NCBI RefSeq assembly: GCF_023242945.1
Contig: NZ_JALKFT010000011.1
Location: 1 to 64,000, forward strand
Direction of reading: 5' to 3'
From: Frankia umida
GTDB taxonomy: Bacteria; Actinomycetota; Actinomycetes; Frankiales; Frankiaceae
Length of the DNA: 64,000 nt
The position numbers and the translations under genes were made by a program. Of the stretch, positions 25,152 through 33,562 are shown one piece after another. A model generated the notes under the pieces. The model was given only the letters and a program-made list of their open reading frames with translations. It did no database searches and was not told the origin of the DNA. Within the stretch, counting starts at the first letter, position 1. Every line of letters begins with the position of its first letter.

Positions 25152-25520
25152 CCGAACTCCTCTCGCCGAACGCGGTTCCGCGCGGTCTGCACAGAATCGC
25201 GGTTCACGACGAATTGTCGGGCGGTCTCGAGATGTGAGGCAAGGTCCGTCGGATCACTGATGATTTCACGGAAATGCCCGGTGACATGTGCGTGGCACCG
25301 CTGCCTGGTCGGCGCGGTCGGGCGGCACGGGCCGACACCCCGCGTCAACCCGGCCCTGTCCGGTGGATGTCCGAAGGATGTCTGGTGCGCCGGCCCGGTC
25401 ACCTGATCGCCGGATGTGACACCCGGGTCGCGATGTGTCGGATAGGGGATAGCCTGCATCGCGCTGTGTGTGCGATCATGATCTTTCGGAATTCGGGGGG
25501 CACACGGGGATGGTTCCGCC

Positions 25521-26036
25521 ATGCGCATCGACAGCTATCTGGCCAGCAACGAACATCTAACCGTACAAATACGATTTCACTGGGTGGTGGTTGCCCGGGT
25601 GGTTCTCGAGACGGCCGGCGTGCTCGCCGTCGCCATCGCCGTCTCCCTCTACGATGCCGTCCACCACGCGGGCATCGGTGTGTTGGTCACGCTGCTGTGG
25701 TGGGTGGCGCTGGCCGCGGTCCTCCGGCTCATGTGGCGACTGCTCGGCTGGTATCTCACCGTGCTGCTCATCACGAACAGCCGGCTGGTGAAGGCGTCCG
25801 GGATCCTGTCCCGGCGGATACAGAGCCTGCCACTGTCGAAGATCACCGACCTGTCGTACAAACTCGATCCCAACGGCCGGCTTCTCGGCTACGGCACGTT
25901 CGAGATGGAGACCGAGGGCGATCACGTCAGCGCGTTGGAGAAACTCGAACACGTGCCCCGGCCCGACCGGTTCTACCTGCGCCTGTGCGACGGCATCTTC
26001 GGTGGAGCCCCCGAACCGGCCCTGGACGACGACTGA
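25521..26036 (+). CDS. Bacterial PH-domain membrane protein
   Basis: 171 residues. Two transmembrane helices (VVVARVVLETAGVLAVAIAV; GVLVTLLWWVALAAVLRLM) are followed by a bacterial PH-like domain of the YdbS/bPH2 type: YLTVLLITNSRLVKASGILS, then SLPLSKITDLSYK and LLGYGTFEMETEG. The short acidic tail faces the cytoplasm. The family is linked to membrane stress and lipid contact, without a known reaction. It is a single gene; ATG 25521 has no strong ribosome site. Confidence 0.85.
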   Translation: MRIDSYLASNEHLTVQIRFHWVVVARVVLETAGVLAVAIAVSLYDAVHHAGIGVLVTLLWWVALAAVLRLMWRLLGWYLTVLLITNSRLVKASGILSRRIQSLPLSKITDLSYKLDPNGRLLGYGTFEMETEGDHVSALEKLEHVPRPDRFYLRLCDGIFGGAPEPALDDD

Positions 26037-26144
26037 CGCTGGTCGGCCGCCCCTGACGCTGGCTGACCACACCTGACGGGGCTGGTGACAGGCCGGCGTG
26101 CTCTGGTGCGCTCCGGCTACCCCGGCGCGGGTAGCCTCGGCGCT

Positions 26145-26972
26145 GTGGCACTGGAGCACAAGCCTGACTTCGCGGATCTGCTGACCCTGGACACCCTTGA
26201 CCGCGACATCTTCCGCGGTCGATGTCATGAGGGTGCACCGATGCGCGCCTTCGGCGGGCAGGTCGCGGCCCAGGCGCAGATCGCGGCCGGGCGCACCGTC
26301 GACCCCGACCGGCGGATGCACTCGCTGCACGGCTACTTTCTGCGCCCCGGCCGCACCGACGCGCCGATCGTCTACCTCGTCGAGCGGCTGCGCGAAGGCC
26401 GGTCGTTCACCACCCGTCGGGTCAGCGCCGTCCAGGACGGGGAGGTCATCTTCTCGATGTCGGCATCCTTCCAGCGTCCCCGGGACAGTGACGACAGCCA
26501 TCGGCTGCGGATGCCTGACGTTCCCGGCCCCGACGAGCAGTCCCAGCGGTGGGGGCCGATGTTGATCGCCCCCGACTTCCCGCCGTTCCAGCTGCTCGAT
26601 CTCCGGCTGGTGACCAGCTCCGCCGCCCCCGAGGACGGGATGCCCCGGCAGTACATCTGGGTTCGCGTCGATCAGCCGTTGACCGACGACCCGCTGCTGC
26701 ACGTCTGCGCGCTGACCTATCTTTCGGACGTCACCCTGTCCACCACCGCGCGGCGCCCGCATCTAAGGGCCGGGCCCGGGCGGCTCGACCTGGTGTCGCT
26801 CGACCACGCGATGTGGTTCCACCGTCCGTTCCGCGCCGATGACTGGCTGCTGTTCGCCCAGGACAGCCCGACCGTCGGCGGCACCCGCGGGCTGTCCCGG
26901 GGCATGTTCTTCACCCGCGACGGCGAGCTCGTGGCCTCCGCCATGCAGGAAGCGGGCCTGTTGCGACACTGA
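26145..26972 (+). CDS. tesB: Acyl-CoA thioesterase II (TesB-like)
   Basis: 276 residues, the normal length for a double hot-dog TesB. Visible marks: FRGRCHEG and FGGQVAAQAQIAAGRTV, HSLHGYFLRPGRTD, and the second-domain SLDHAMWFHRPFRADDWLLF with the catalytic-region Asp and Thr/Gln nearby. It hydrolyses acyl-CoA to acid and CoA in the cytoplasm. GTG 26145 is preferred to the upstream 26085 because TAGCCT (26132-26137) seven bases before it resembles a -10 box of a leaderless transcript. The epoxide hydrolase gene follows closely. Confidence 0.87.
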   Translation: MALEHKPDFADLLTLDTLDRDIFRGRCHEGAPMRAFGGQVAAQAQIAAGRTVDPDRRMHSLHGYFLRPGRTDAPIVYLVERLREGRSFTTRRVSAVQDGEVIFSMSASFQRPRDSDDSHRLRMPDVPGPDEQSQRWGPMLIAPDFPPFQLLDLRLVTSSAAPEDGMPRQYIWVRVDQPLTDDPLLHVCALTYLSDVTLSTTARRPHLRAGPGRLDLVSLDHAMWFHRPFRADDWLLFAQDSPTVGGTRGLSRGMFFTRDGELVASAMQEAGLLRH

Positions 26973-26990
26973 CCGATACCGTCGTACGCC

Positions 26991-28130
26991 ATGACCGATG
27001 CGATCGTCGAGATACGCCCCGAGTACAGCTCCGCCGCCGTCGCGGACCTGCGTGACCGGCTGCGGCGCACCCGCTGGGCCGAGTCTGCGACGGTCGACGA
27101 CTGGTCGCAGGGCGTTCCGGTGGGCTATCTGCGCGAGCTGTGTGGCTACTGGGCCGATGGCTATGACTTCGCCGCCGCCGAGGCCCGACTGCGGGCGTTC
27201 GAGCATTTTCGCACCCGGCTGGACGGGTTGGACATCCACTTCATCCACGCCCGGTCGCCGCATCCCGGCGCGCTGCCACTGATCCTCACCCACGGCTGGC
27301 CCGGGTCGGTGGTGGAGTTCCTCGGTGTGATCGAGGCGTTGACGAACCCGGCGGACCCGGCGGACGCGTTCCATCTGGTCATCCCGTCGCTGCCCGGCTA
27401 CGGCTGGAGCGCACGCCCGACGTCCACCGGCTGGGCCCTCCCGCGGATCGCCCGCGCCTGGGACGACCTGATGACCCGGCTGGGCTATGACCGTTATGGC
27501 GCGCAGGGCGGTGACTGGGGGGCGATGGTCACCACGAGTCTTGCCCAGCAGCGGCCCGCCCGACTCGTCGGCGTGCATGTCAACATGCCGCTGGTCGGCA
27601 TCGGCCAGGCTGTGGCCCGCGGCGAGCTCACCGACCTCACCGATGCGGAGCGGGCGGCGCTCGCCCGGCTGCGCGAGTACACCACCTGGGGGATGGCCTA
27701 CGCCTCGCAGCAGTCCACCCGCCCACAGACCGTTGGTTACGGCCTGGTCGACTCACCGGTCGCGCAGTGCGCGTGGATCGTCGAGAAGTTCCACGAGTGG
27801 ACCGGCCACGACGGTGATCTGGCGCAGGTGCTGTCGAGGGACCAGATCCTCGACGACGTGTCGGTGTACTGGTTCACCGGCACGGGTGCCTCCTCGGCCC
27901 GGCTGTACTGGGAAAGCCTGCGCGAGGTCGATGCCGACGAGGTCGCGGTGCCGTCGGGGATCTCGGTCTTCCCACACGAGATCTTCCGGGCGTCGCGGCG
28001 TTGGGCCGAACGCAGGTTCACCGACCTGCGCTGGTTCGGCGAACCGGCGCGCGGCGGCCACTTCGCCGCGTTCGAACAGCCGGCCCTGTTCGTCGACGAG
28101 GTCCGCGGCTTCTTCCGGCTCGTGCGCTGA
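26991..28130 (+). CDS. Epoxide hydrolase with EHN domain
   Basis: 379 residues. N-terminal EHN domain (about 5-110: LRDRLRRTRWAES, then GVPVGYLRELCGYW) followed by an alpha/beta-hydrolase core with oxyanion motif HGWPGSVVEF, nucleophile Asp in AQGGDWGAMV, and the catalytic His in RGGHFAAFEQP. Layout and length match actinobacterial homologues of microsomal epoxide hydrolase. It opens epoxides to diols and probably detoxifies or degrades terpenoid or aromatic epoxides. It starts 18 bp after the thioesterase stop. Confidence 0.92.
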   Translation: MTDAIVEIRPEYSSAAVADLRDRLRRTRWAESATVDDWSQGVPVGYLRELCGYWADGYDFAAAEARLRAFEHFRTRLDGLDIHFIHARSPHPGALPLILTHGWPGSVVEFLGVIEALTNPADPADAFHLVIPSLPGYGWSARPTSTGWALPRIARAWDDLMTRLGYDRYGAQGGDWGAMVTTSLAQQRPARLVGVHVNMPLVGIGQAVARGELTDLTDAERAALARLREYTTWGMAYASQQSTRPQTVGYGLVDSPVAQCAWIVEKFHEWTGHDGDLAQVLSRDQILDDVSVYWFTGTGASSARLYWESLREVDADEVAVPSGISVFPHEIFRASRRWAERRFTDLRWFGEPARGGHFAAFEQPALFVDEVRGFFRLVR

Positions 28131-28151
28131 CCGGACACCCGCCGTGGCCGG

Positions 28152-28727
28152 CTACGAGCAGGCGGAGCCGGTGTCGCCCGGATCATCGGTGCGCACCTCG
28201 GACCAGTCGAGGCCCTCGAGGTTGACGACGATCGCCTCCTGGGTGGTGCGGGCGATCACGACCAGTGCCTCCACCGACGGGTCGGGGTTCTCCTCGCGGT
28301 GCGGTACGTACGGCGGGACGAACACGTAGTCGCCGGGGGACGTCTCGACACGTGTCTCGACCGGGTCATCCCCTTCGACGTTGAGAAAGACGAAGACAGG
28401 ATGGCCGGCGACCACGTAGATCGCGGTTTCGGACGCGCCGTGGTGATGGTTGCCTGAGGACGTCGACGCGGGCACGTGCGTCTGACCCATCCACAGACTG
28501 CGGGCGCCGACGGTCTTGCCGCTGATCGCCTCGCGGCGGCGCATCCCCGTGGTCTGGGTGGTGTCACCGACGAGGCCCGCGGGGGCGACCCGGTGCAGCC
28601 GACGGTGGAACGGGTCGATGTCGGCGGGCACCGCGACCCCGCCGGGCGTGCGCACCACCCGGATGGCGCGACCGGGCGATCCCGACAACCCGGCTGACCC
28701 GGCGGACGTGGCGGACGTGGCGGACAT
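28152..28727 (-). CDS. Cupin-domain protein
   Basis: 191 residues from ATG 28727, which overlaps the LysR stop by one base (TGATG). The cupin core has GNHHHGASETAIYVVAGHPV (metal ligands H, H, E) and YVFVPPYVPHREENP (final His). The N-terminus is a short Ala/Ser/Gly repeat. It could be a dioxygenase, an isomerase or a sugar-binding regulator partner. Translational coupling to the LysR gene suggests a shared response to an effector molecule. Confidence 0.82.
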   Translation of the reverse strand: MSATSATSAGSAGLSGSPGRAIRVVRTPGGVAVPADIDPFHRRLHRVAPAGLVGDTTQTTGMRRREAISGKTVGARSLWMGQTHVPASTSSGNHHHGASETAIYVVAGHPVFVFLNVEGDDPVETRVETSPGDYVFVPPYVPHREENPDPSVEALVVIARTTQEAIVVNLEGLDWSEVRTDDPGDTGSACS

Positions 28728-29587
28728 CAGGCTCCTTCGGCGAGCAGGTCGCGTAGCGCGTCGGCGGCCCGGCGGGTGACCGATTCGGCCAGGCCCGTGC
28801 GTGACCACACCGCCAGTGGAAGGGCACCGGGGGAGGGCAGGTCGTCACGGGCGACGAGCCCGACCGGGGTGTGGTGCAACGTCGCCATCAGCGCGACCCC
28901 GAGGCCCGCGCCGACGGCGGCCTGTACCCCGGCGAGCTGGATGGCCTCCGCGCCGATCACCGCGGGCAGGCCATGGCGGGACAGTGTCTCCAACGCGCGG
29001 GTGCGCAGCGCGCACGGATGGTCGAAGGCGACCAGCGGGATCGGCAGGCTCGCCGCGGGGCGGTGCCAGCCGGGGGCGGCGTACCAGGTCAGCTCCAGAT
29101 CGCCGACCGCCCGTGCCCGCGGATCGTCGGCCGGGCCGAGCAGCAGGGCCAGGTCGACGCCGCCGCCGTCGAGCCGCTCGCGCAGTTTCGAGCCCCGGTC
29201 GATCCGAAACCGGATCTGATGGCCGGCCGGACCGTCCTCCAACGCGGCGCGCAGCGGCGGCAGCACCTGGGCGGCGGCGTGCTCGGTCGACCCGATGACC
29301 AGGGTCGCGTCGCCCGCGAAGCCGAAGTCCTCGAGGGTCTCGTCGTGCAGGGCGAGGATGCGGCGGGCCTGGGCGAGCAGTTTCTCGCCGTCCGCGGTCA
29401 GCCGGGAGCCGCGCCCCTGGCGTTCGACGAGCAGCCGCCCGGTGGCGGCCTCCAGACGGCGCACATGCTGGCTGACCGCCGCCTGGCTCAGATGCAGCGA
29501 GGTCGCGGCCCGCTGGAAACCGCCGCAGTCCGCGACAGCGACGAGGCTGCGCAGGGGGGCGATGTCCAGGGTCCGGCGCATGTTCAC
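28727..29587 (-). CDS. LysR-family transcriptional regulator
   Basis: 286 residues. N-terminal winged helix (LRSLVAVADCGGFQRAATSL, LSQAAVSQHVRRLE, the usual LysR spacing) and a C-terminal effector domain (LVIGSTEHAAAQVLP, then VDLALLLG). ATGs at 29587 and 29581 are both possible. It is divergent from the FMN monooxygenase gene at 29886, and an inverted repeat at 29610-29626 lies just upstream. It therefore probably controls the cupin and possibly the monooxygenase operon. Confidence 0.88.
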   Translation of the reverse strand: MNMRRTLDIAPLRSLVAVADCGGFQRAATSLHLSQAAVSQHVRRLEAATGRLLVERQGRGSRLTADGEKLLAQARRILALHDETLEDFGFAGDATLVIGSTEHAAAQVLPPLRAALEDGPAGHQIRFRIDRGSKLRERLDGGGVDLALLLGPADDPRARAVGDLELTWYAAPGWHRPAASLPIPLVAFDHPCALRTRALETLSRHGLPAVIGAEAIQLAGVQAAVGAGLGVALMATLHHTPVGLVARDDLPSPGALPLAVWSRTGLAESVTRRAADALRDLLAEGA

Positions 29588-29609
29588 CAGGCTACTCGAG
29601 AATGCATCA

Positions 29610-29626
29610 CGATCCGCGATGGATCG
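29610..29626. promoter_or_regulatory. Inverted repeat, possible LysR binding site
   Basis: CGATCC-GCGAT-GGATCG is a perfect 6-bp inverted repeat with a 5-bp centre, 23 bp upstream of the LysR start in the gap shared with the FMN monooxygenase gene. A site of this form is typical for LysR autoregulation. The rest of 29627-29885 shows no gene. Confidence 0.45.
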
Positions 29627-29885
29627 CCATCATGAAGCATCGTTGGACATACCGCCGCACGCGCCGCATGCTGGGCGCCATGGCCCAGTTGACCTGCGTG
29701 TTGCTGACACGTTGTCGCTGGCTTGATTTCGCCCGCGGCCAGGCCGCGCTCTGTCGCTGACCTCCGTGCCCGCCGCGCCGGCCGCCCGAGCCCGCGCCGT
29801 TCCTCCGGTGGACGTCCAGACCGACGCCTGAACTGGCGTGTGGACGTCCGTGCTGACGTATGTACAGGCGTCCAGGAAGGTCAGT

Positions 29886-31304
29886 ATGTCCGATTCTACT
29901 CCGCATCCCGGCTCGGCTTCGAACTCCGGCTCGGCCCGGCGGCCGGGGCGCACCCTGAAGCTGGGGGCCGTCCTGTTCGGTGTCGGTGGCCCCGGCCAGC
30001 ACACCACCTGGCTGGATCCCGACATCCCGACCAACGCGAGTGTCGACGTGCGCTGGTACATCGCCCGCGCACAGCAGGCCGAGGCGGCGAAGTTCGACCA
30101 TGTGTTCATCGTCGACAGCCAGTTCATCACGCCGGACTCGCCGCACCACTACCTGAGCCGGCTCGAGCCGCTGACGCTGCTGTCCGCCATCGCGGTGCAC
30201 ACGCACCACATCGGCCTGGTCGGCACGATCACCACGTCCTACAACGAGCCGTTCAACGTGGCCCGCAGGCTCGCCTCACTCGATCACATCAGCGGCGGGC
30301 GGGCCGGCTGGAACGTCGTGACCAGCGGCGACGCGGGCACCGCCGGCAACTACGGCCGCGACGAGCACTACGACTACGCCACCCGTTACGGCCGCGCGCT
30401 CGAGCACGTGCGCGTCGTGCAGGGCCTGTGGGACTCCTACGAGTCCGACGCCTTCCCCCGCGACCGCGCGCGCGGCGAGTTCTTCGACCGGACCCGTCAG
30501 CACACCCTGGACCACCGCGGCGAGTACTTCGGCGTCGTCGGCCCGCTCAACCTCGAGCGCACCCCGCAGGGTCAGCCGGTGATCTTCCAGGCCGGTGACT
30601 CCGAGGAGGGGCGTGACCTGGGCGCCAGCATCGCTGAGGCGATCTTCACCCATGCGCCGTCGCTGGCGCAGGCGCAGGAGTTCCGCCGCGAGATGCGGGC
30701 CCGGGCGGCCGCGAAGGGACGCGACCCCGAGCATGTGCTCATCGTCCCCGGCATCTCCCCGGTGATCGCCGACACCGACGCCGAGGCGCGGGCCAAGGAC
30801 GACGCGGCGCGCGGCGGGCGCAGCTTCGAGCGGGCACTGGCCGAACTCGGCCGTCCGTTCGGCTGGCACGACTTCACCCGCTACGACCTGGACGCACCCT
30901 TCCCGGACGTGGGCGACGCCGGCGCGCGCAGCTTCCGCACCCACGCCGAGTCGATCACGACGCTGGCCCGCGAGCGCAACCTCACCCTGCGCCAGGTCGT
31001 CGAGCACCAGCTGGACGCCCAGCGCTCGCCGTTCGTCGGTTCCCCGCTGACCGTCGCGAACGAACTCCAGCGCTGGTTCGAGGCGGACGGCCTGGACGGC
31101 GTCAACATCACGGTGAACTCGGCGCGCGAGTTCGCCCGCTTCGCCGAGCAGGTGGTGCCGATCCTGCGCGACCGTGGCGTGGTACGCGACGAGTACTCCT
31201 CGACGACGCTGCGCGGGAACCTCGGTCTGCAGGTCCCGGCAAACCGGCACACAGTGGCCCGAGCGGCCAGTACTCTCGATGCGGTGGAGGTCGGCACATG
31301 GTGA
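29886..31304 (+). CDS. FMN-dependent monooxygenase, NtaA/SnaA/DszA family
   Basis: 472 residues from ATG 29886, with AGGAAGG upstream. Luciferase-fold oxygenase: LKLGAVLFGVGGPGQHTTWL, then GLVGTITTSYNEPFNVARR, LDHISGGRAGWNVVTS and PVIFQAGDSEEGRDL, all diagnostic of the NtaA/DmoA group that needs reduced FMN from a partner. The next gene, overlapping by 7 bp, encodes a flavin reductase, so the two form a two-component monooxygenase. Family substrates include nitrilotriacetate, dibenzothiophene sulfone, dimethylsulfide and pristinamycin precursors. The substrate here is unknown. Confidence 0.92.
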   Translation: MSDSTPHPGSASNSGSARRPGRTLKLGAVLFGVGGPGQHTTWLDPDIPTNASVDVRWYIARAQQAEAAKFDHVFIVDSQFITPDSPHHYLSRLEPLTLLSAIAVHTHHIGLVGTITTSYNEPFNVARRLASLDHISGGRAGWNVVTSGDAGTAGNYGRDEHYDYATRYGRALEHVRVVQGLWDSYESDAFPRDRARGEFFDRTRQHTLDHRGEYFGVVGPLNLERTPQGQPVIFQAGDSEEGRDLGASIAEAIFTHAPSLAQAQEFRREMRARAAAKGRDPEHVLIVPGISPVIADTDAEARAKDDAARGGRSFERALAELGRPFGWHDFTRYDLDAPFPDVGDAGARSFRTHAESITTLARERNLTLRQVVEHQLDAQRSPFVGSPLTVANELQRWFEADGLDGVNITVNSAREFARFAEQVVPILRDRGVVRDEYSSTTLRGNLGLQVPANRHTVARAASTLDAVEVGTW

Positions 31305-31786
31305 GCCCACCGCAGGTCATCGACTCAGCTCGGCTGCGATATGTGTTCGGCTCGTTTCCCTCCGGTGTGGCCGTGGTGGCCGCGGAGGTCGACGGCGCAC
31401 CTGTGGGGCTGCTGGTCAGCTCGTTCACCAGCGTCTCGTTGGAGCCGCCGCTGGTCTCGGTGTGCGTCGCGCACTCGTCGAGCACCTGGCCGCTGCTGCG
31501 CTCCGCGCCCCGTCTCGGGGTGAGCATCCTCAGCGCCGCCCAGGAGCGCCACGGCCGTCAGCTCGCCGGTCGCGGCGCCGACCGGTTCGCCGAGCTTGAC
31601 TGGCGCACCACCGACGCCGGGGCCGTCCTGCTCGACGACGCCGGAGGCTGGCTGGAGACGAGCGTCTCCCAGCAGGTCCGGGCCGGTGACCACGACATCA
31701 TCGTGCTCGAGGTCCATGACCTTGACGCCGATCACGATGTCAGCCCGCTCGTCTTCCACGCCAGCCGCTTCCGCCGCCTCGAGTAG
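31298..31786 (+). CDS. Flavin reductase partner of the FMN monooxygenase
   Basis: 162 residues, the standard length. Flavin-reductase split barrel: LRYVFGSFPSGVAVVAAEVD, then VSSFTSVSLEPPLVSVCV and LRSAPRLGVSILS. It reduces FMN (or FAD) with NAD(P)H and passes it to the oxygenase encoded just upstream. The ATG lies inside the 3' end of the oxygenase gene, so the two are translationally coupled. Confidence 0.92.
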   Translation: MVSPPQVIDSARLRYVFGSFPSGVAVVAAEVDGAPVGLLVSSFTSVSLEPPLVSVCVAHSSSTWPLLRSAPRLGVSILSAAQERHGRQLAGRGADRFAELDWRTTDAGAVLLDDAGGWLETSVSQQVRAGDHDIIVLEVHDLDADHDVSPLVFHASRFRRLE

Positions 31787-31871
31787 CCGCTCCGGTGCCG
31801 CGCCGGGCCGCGCCCGGTTCCGCGGAACCGGGCCGGGCCGGGCCGCTCGCGCGCGACGCCGACTGCCGTGG

Positions 31872-32831
31872 TCAGCCGGCGAGGGTGGTGACCGAGAGGT
31901 CCCACAGGCGGGCGGCGGCCTCGGGGTCAAGGGCGTGGGCGGCGACGCCGTTGCGGGCGGAGAGCATCCCGACCTCGGCCTGGTGGCAGTCCTCGAAGTA
32001 GCGTCCGCCCACCCCGGCCAGCAGCGGGGACGCCGCGAGCAGCACCGAGGTGGCCGCACCCTGCTCGGGGCTCTTCCAGCGCAGCGCGGGACCAGTGCCG
32101 TCGCCCGCGGCGGCCCTGCGCAGCCGCTCGAGATCCGCCTCGGAGACGTGACGCTGCAGGTTGGTGCGGATGCCGCCGGGCATGAGCGCGTTGACGGTGA
32201 TCCCATCGTCCGCCCACCGGCGGGTCGCCTCCACGGCGAACAGCACGTTCGCGGTCTTCGACTGCCCGTACGCCGCCCACGGCTCGTAGGGACGGCGCTC
32301 GAAGTGGATGTCGTCGAACACGACGGGGGAGCGGTGGTGGGCGCTGGAACTCACCGACACCACGCGCGCCTCGCCGGTCGGGGACGCCGCGGCGGCGGCG
32401 GCCAGCGCCGGGTGCAGGCCGGTGGCCAGGGCGAAGTGGCCGAGATGGTTGGTGGCGAACTGCAACTCGAAGCCCCGCGGTGTGCGCAGCAGCGGCGAGG
32501 CCATGATGCCGGCGTTGTTGATCAGGATGTCCAAGGGGCCGGCCCAGCCGGCGACGAAGGTCCCGACGCTGGTCGGCTCGGCGAGGTCCAGGTGGCGGAC
32601 CTGGACCGGCACCGGCGCCTTCAGTTCGGCGGCCACCCGTTCGCCCGCGGCGACGTCGCGCACGGCCAGGGTCACCTCCGCTCCGGCGCCGGCCAGGGCC
32701 CGGGCCGTCTCGATCCCGATACCCGAGGCGCCGCCGGTGACGATGGCGCGCCGTCCGGTCAGGTCGAGGCCCGCGAGCACCTCGGCGGCGGTCGACTCGG
32801 CACCGAACGGGGTCGTGATCCGGTCGCTCAT
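31872..32831 (-). CDS. SDR-family oxidoreductase
   Basis: 319 residues from ATG 32831, whose ribosome site is TGGAGGAAA. GGASGIGIETARAL cofactor loop, AVRDVAAGE after strand 2 (NADP type), NNAGIM, VSVSSSAHH, and AYGQSKTANVLFA with Tyr and Lys. It belongs to the long retinol-dehydrogenase-like SDRs. It is transcribed divergently from a TetR gene with two palindromes between them, so this SDR is the likely target of that repressor. Confidence 0.9.
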   Translation of the reverse strand: MSDRITTPFGAESTAAEVLAGLDLTGRRAIVTGGASGIGIETARALAGAGAEVTLAVRDVAAGERVAAELKAPVPVQVRHLDLAEPTSVGTFVAGWAGPLDILINNAGIMASPLLRTPRGFELQFATNHLGHFALATGLHPALAAAAAASPTGEARVVSVSSSAHHRSPVVFDDIHFERRPYEPWAAYGQSKTANVLFAVEATRRWADDGITVNALMPGGIRTNLQRHVSEADLERLRRAAAGDGTGPALRWKSPEQGAATSVLLAASPLLAGVGGRYFEDCHQAEVGMLSARNGVAAHALDPEAAARLWDLSVTTLAG

Positions 32832-32866
32832 GCGGCGTTTCCTCCAGAAGATCGGTAAAATCAAGC

Positions 32867-32909
32867 GGAGGTTCCTCCACTTCGATCGGTCATAACCGGA
32901 GGTCCCTCC
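32867..32909. promoter_or_regulatory. Twin palindromic operators for the TetR regulator
   Basis: GGAGGTTCCTCC (32867-32878) and GGAGGTCCCTCC (32898-32909, extended to CCGGAGG-TC-CCTCCGG at 32896-32911) have the same arms. Their centres are 31 bp apart, three helical turns. They lie in the 100-bp gap between the divergent SDR and TetR genes. Confidence 0.7.
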
Positions 32910-32931
32910 GGAAGATTCCCGGGAGGTGAAC

Positions 32932-33516
32932 ATGGCGGCACGTCCGCTGCGTGCCGACGCGCGGCGTAACCGGGAGCGCCTGTTGGCGGTGGCCGTCCGG
33001 GTGCTCTCGCAGGACGGGCCGCAGGTGCCGCTGGAGGCGGTCGCCCGGGAAGCCGGTGTCGGCATCGGCACCCTCTACCGGCACTTCCCCACCCGGGAGG
33101 CCCTGGTGGACGCCGCCTACCAGGGTGAACTCGACCGGCTCTGCGACTGCGTCGACGACCTGCTCGTGACGCTGGCGCCCGCGGCGGCGCTGCGGGCCTG
33201 GATGGACCGGTTCTTCGACTACCTGACGACCAAGCGAGGCATGGGGTCGGCGCTGCGGGCACTGGTCGCCTCCGGGGGCAATCCCTTCGCACGCAGCCGG
33301 GAGCGGCTGACCAGCGCCGTGGCCACGTTGCTGCGCGCCGGCGCGTCGGCGGGCGAACTACGGGCGGACGTCGCCCCGGACGACGTGCTCGTCGCCCTGT
33401 CCGGGATCTGCCTGGCCGCCGCCGACCGTCAGGACCGCGACCAGGCCGGCCGTCTGCTCGACCTGTTCCTCGCCGCGCTGCGCCCACCGGCCCGCCGACG
33501 ATCGCCGCCATCATGA
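32932..33516 (+). CDS. TetR-family transcriptional repressor
   Basis: 194 residues from ATG 32932, preferred over GTG 32926 because GGGAGG then sits at proper spacing. The DNA-binding domain is complete: RRNRERLLAVAVRVLSQDG, then VAREAGVGIGTLYRHFPTRE (recognition helix). The rest is a helical ligand domain. It is divergent from an SDR with paired operators, so it most likely represses that gene and itself until a small lipophilic ligand binds. Confidence 0.92.
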   Translation: MAARPLRADARRNRERLLAVAVRVLSQDGPQVPLEAVAREAGVGIGTLYRHFPTREALVDAAYQGELDRLCDCVDDLLVTLAPAAALRAWMDRFFDYLTTKRGMGSALRALVASGGNPFARSRERLTSAVATLLRAGASAGELRADVAPDDVLVALSGICLAAADRQDRDQAGRLLDLFLAALRPPARRRSPPS

Positions 33517-33562
33517 TCGCCGGATATCTGCTGTCGGGCCGGCTCGCCGCCGGGCGGGGACG

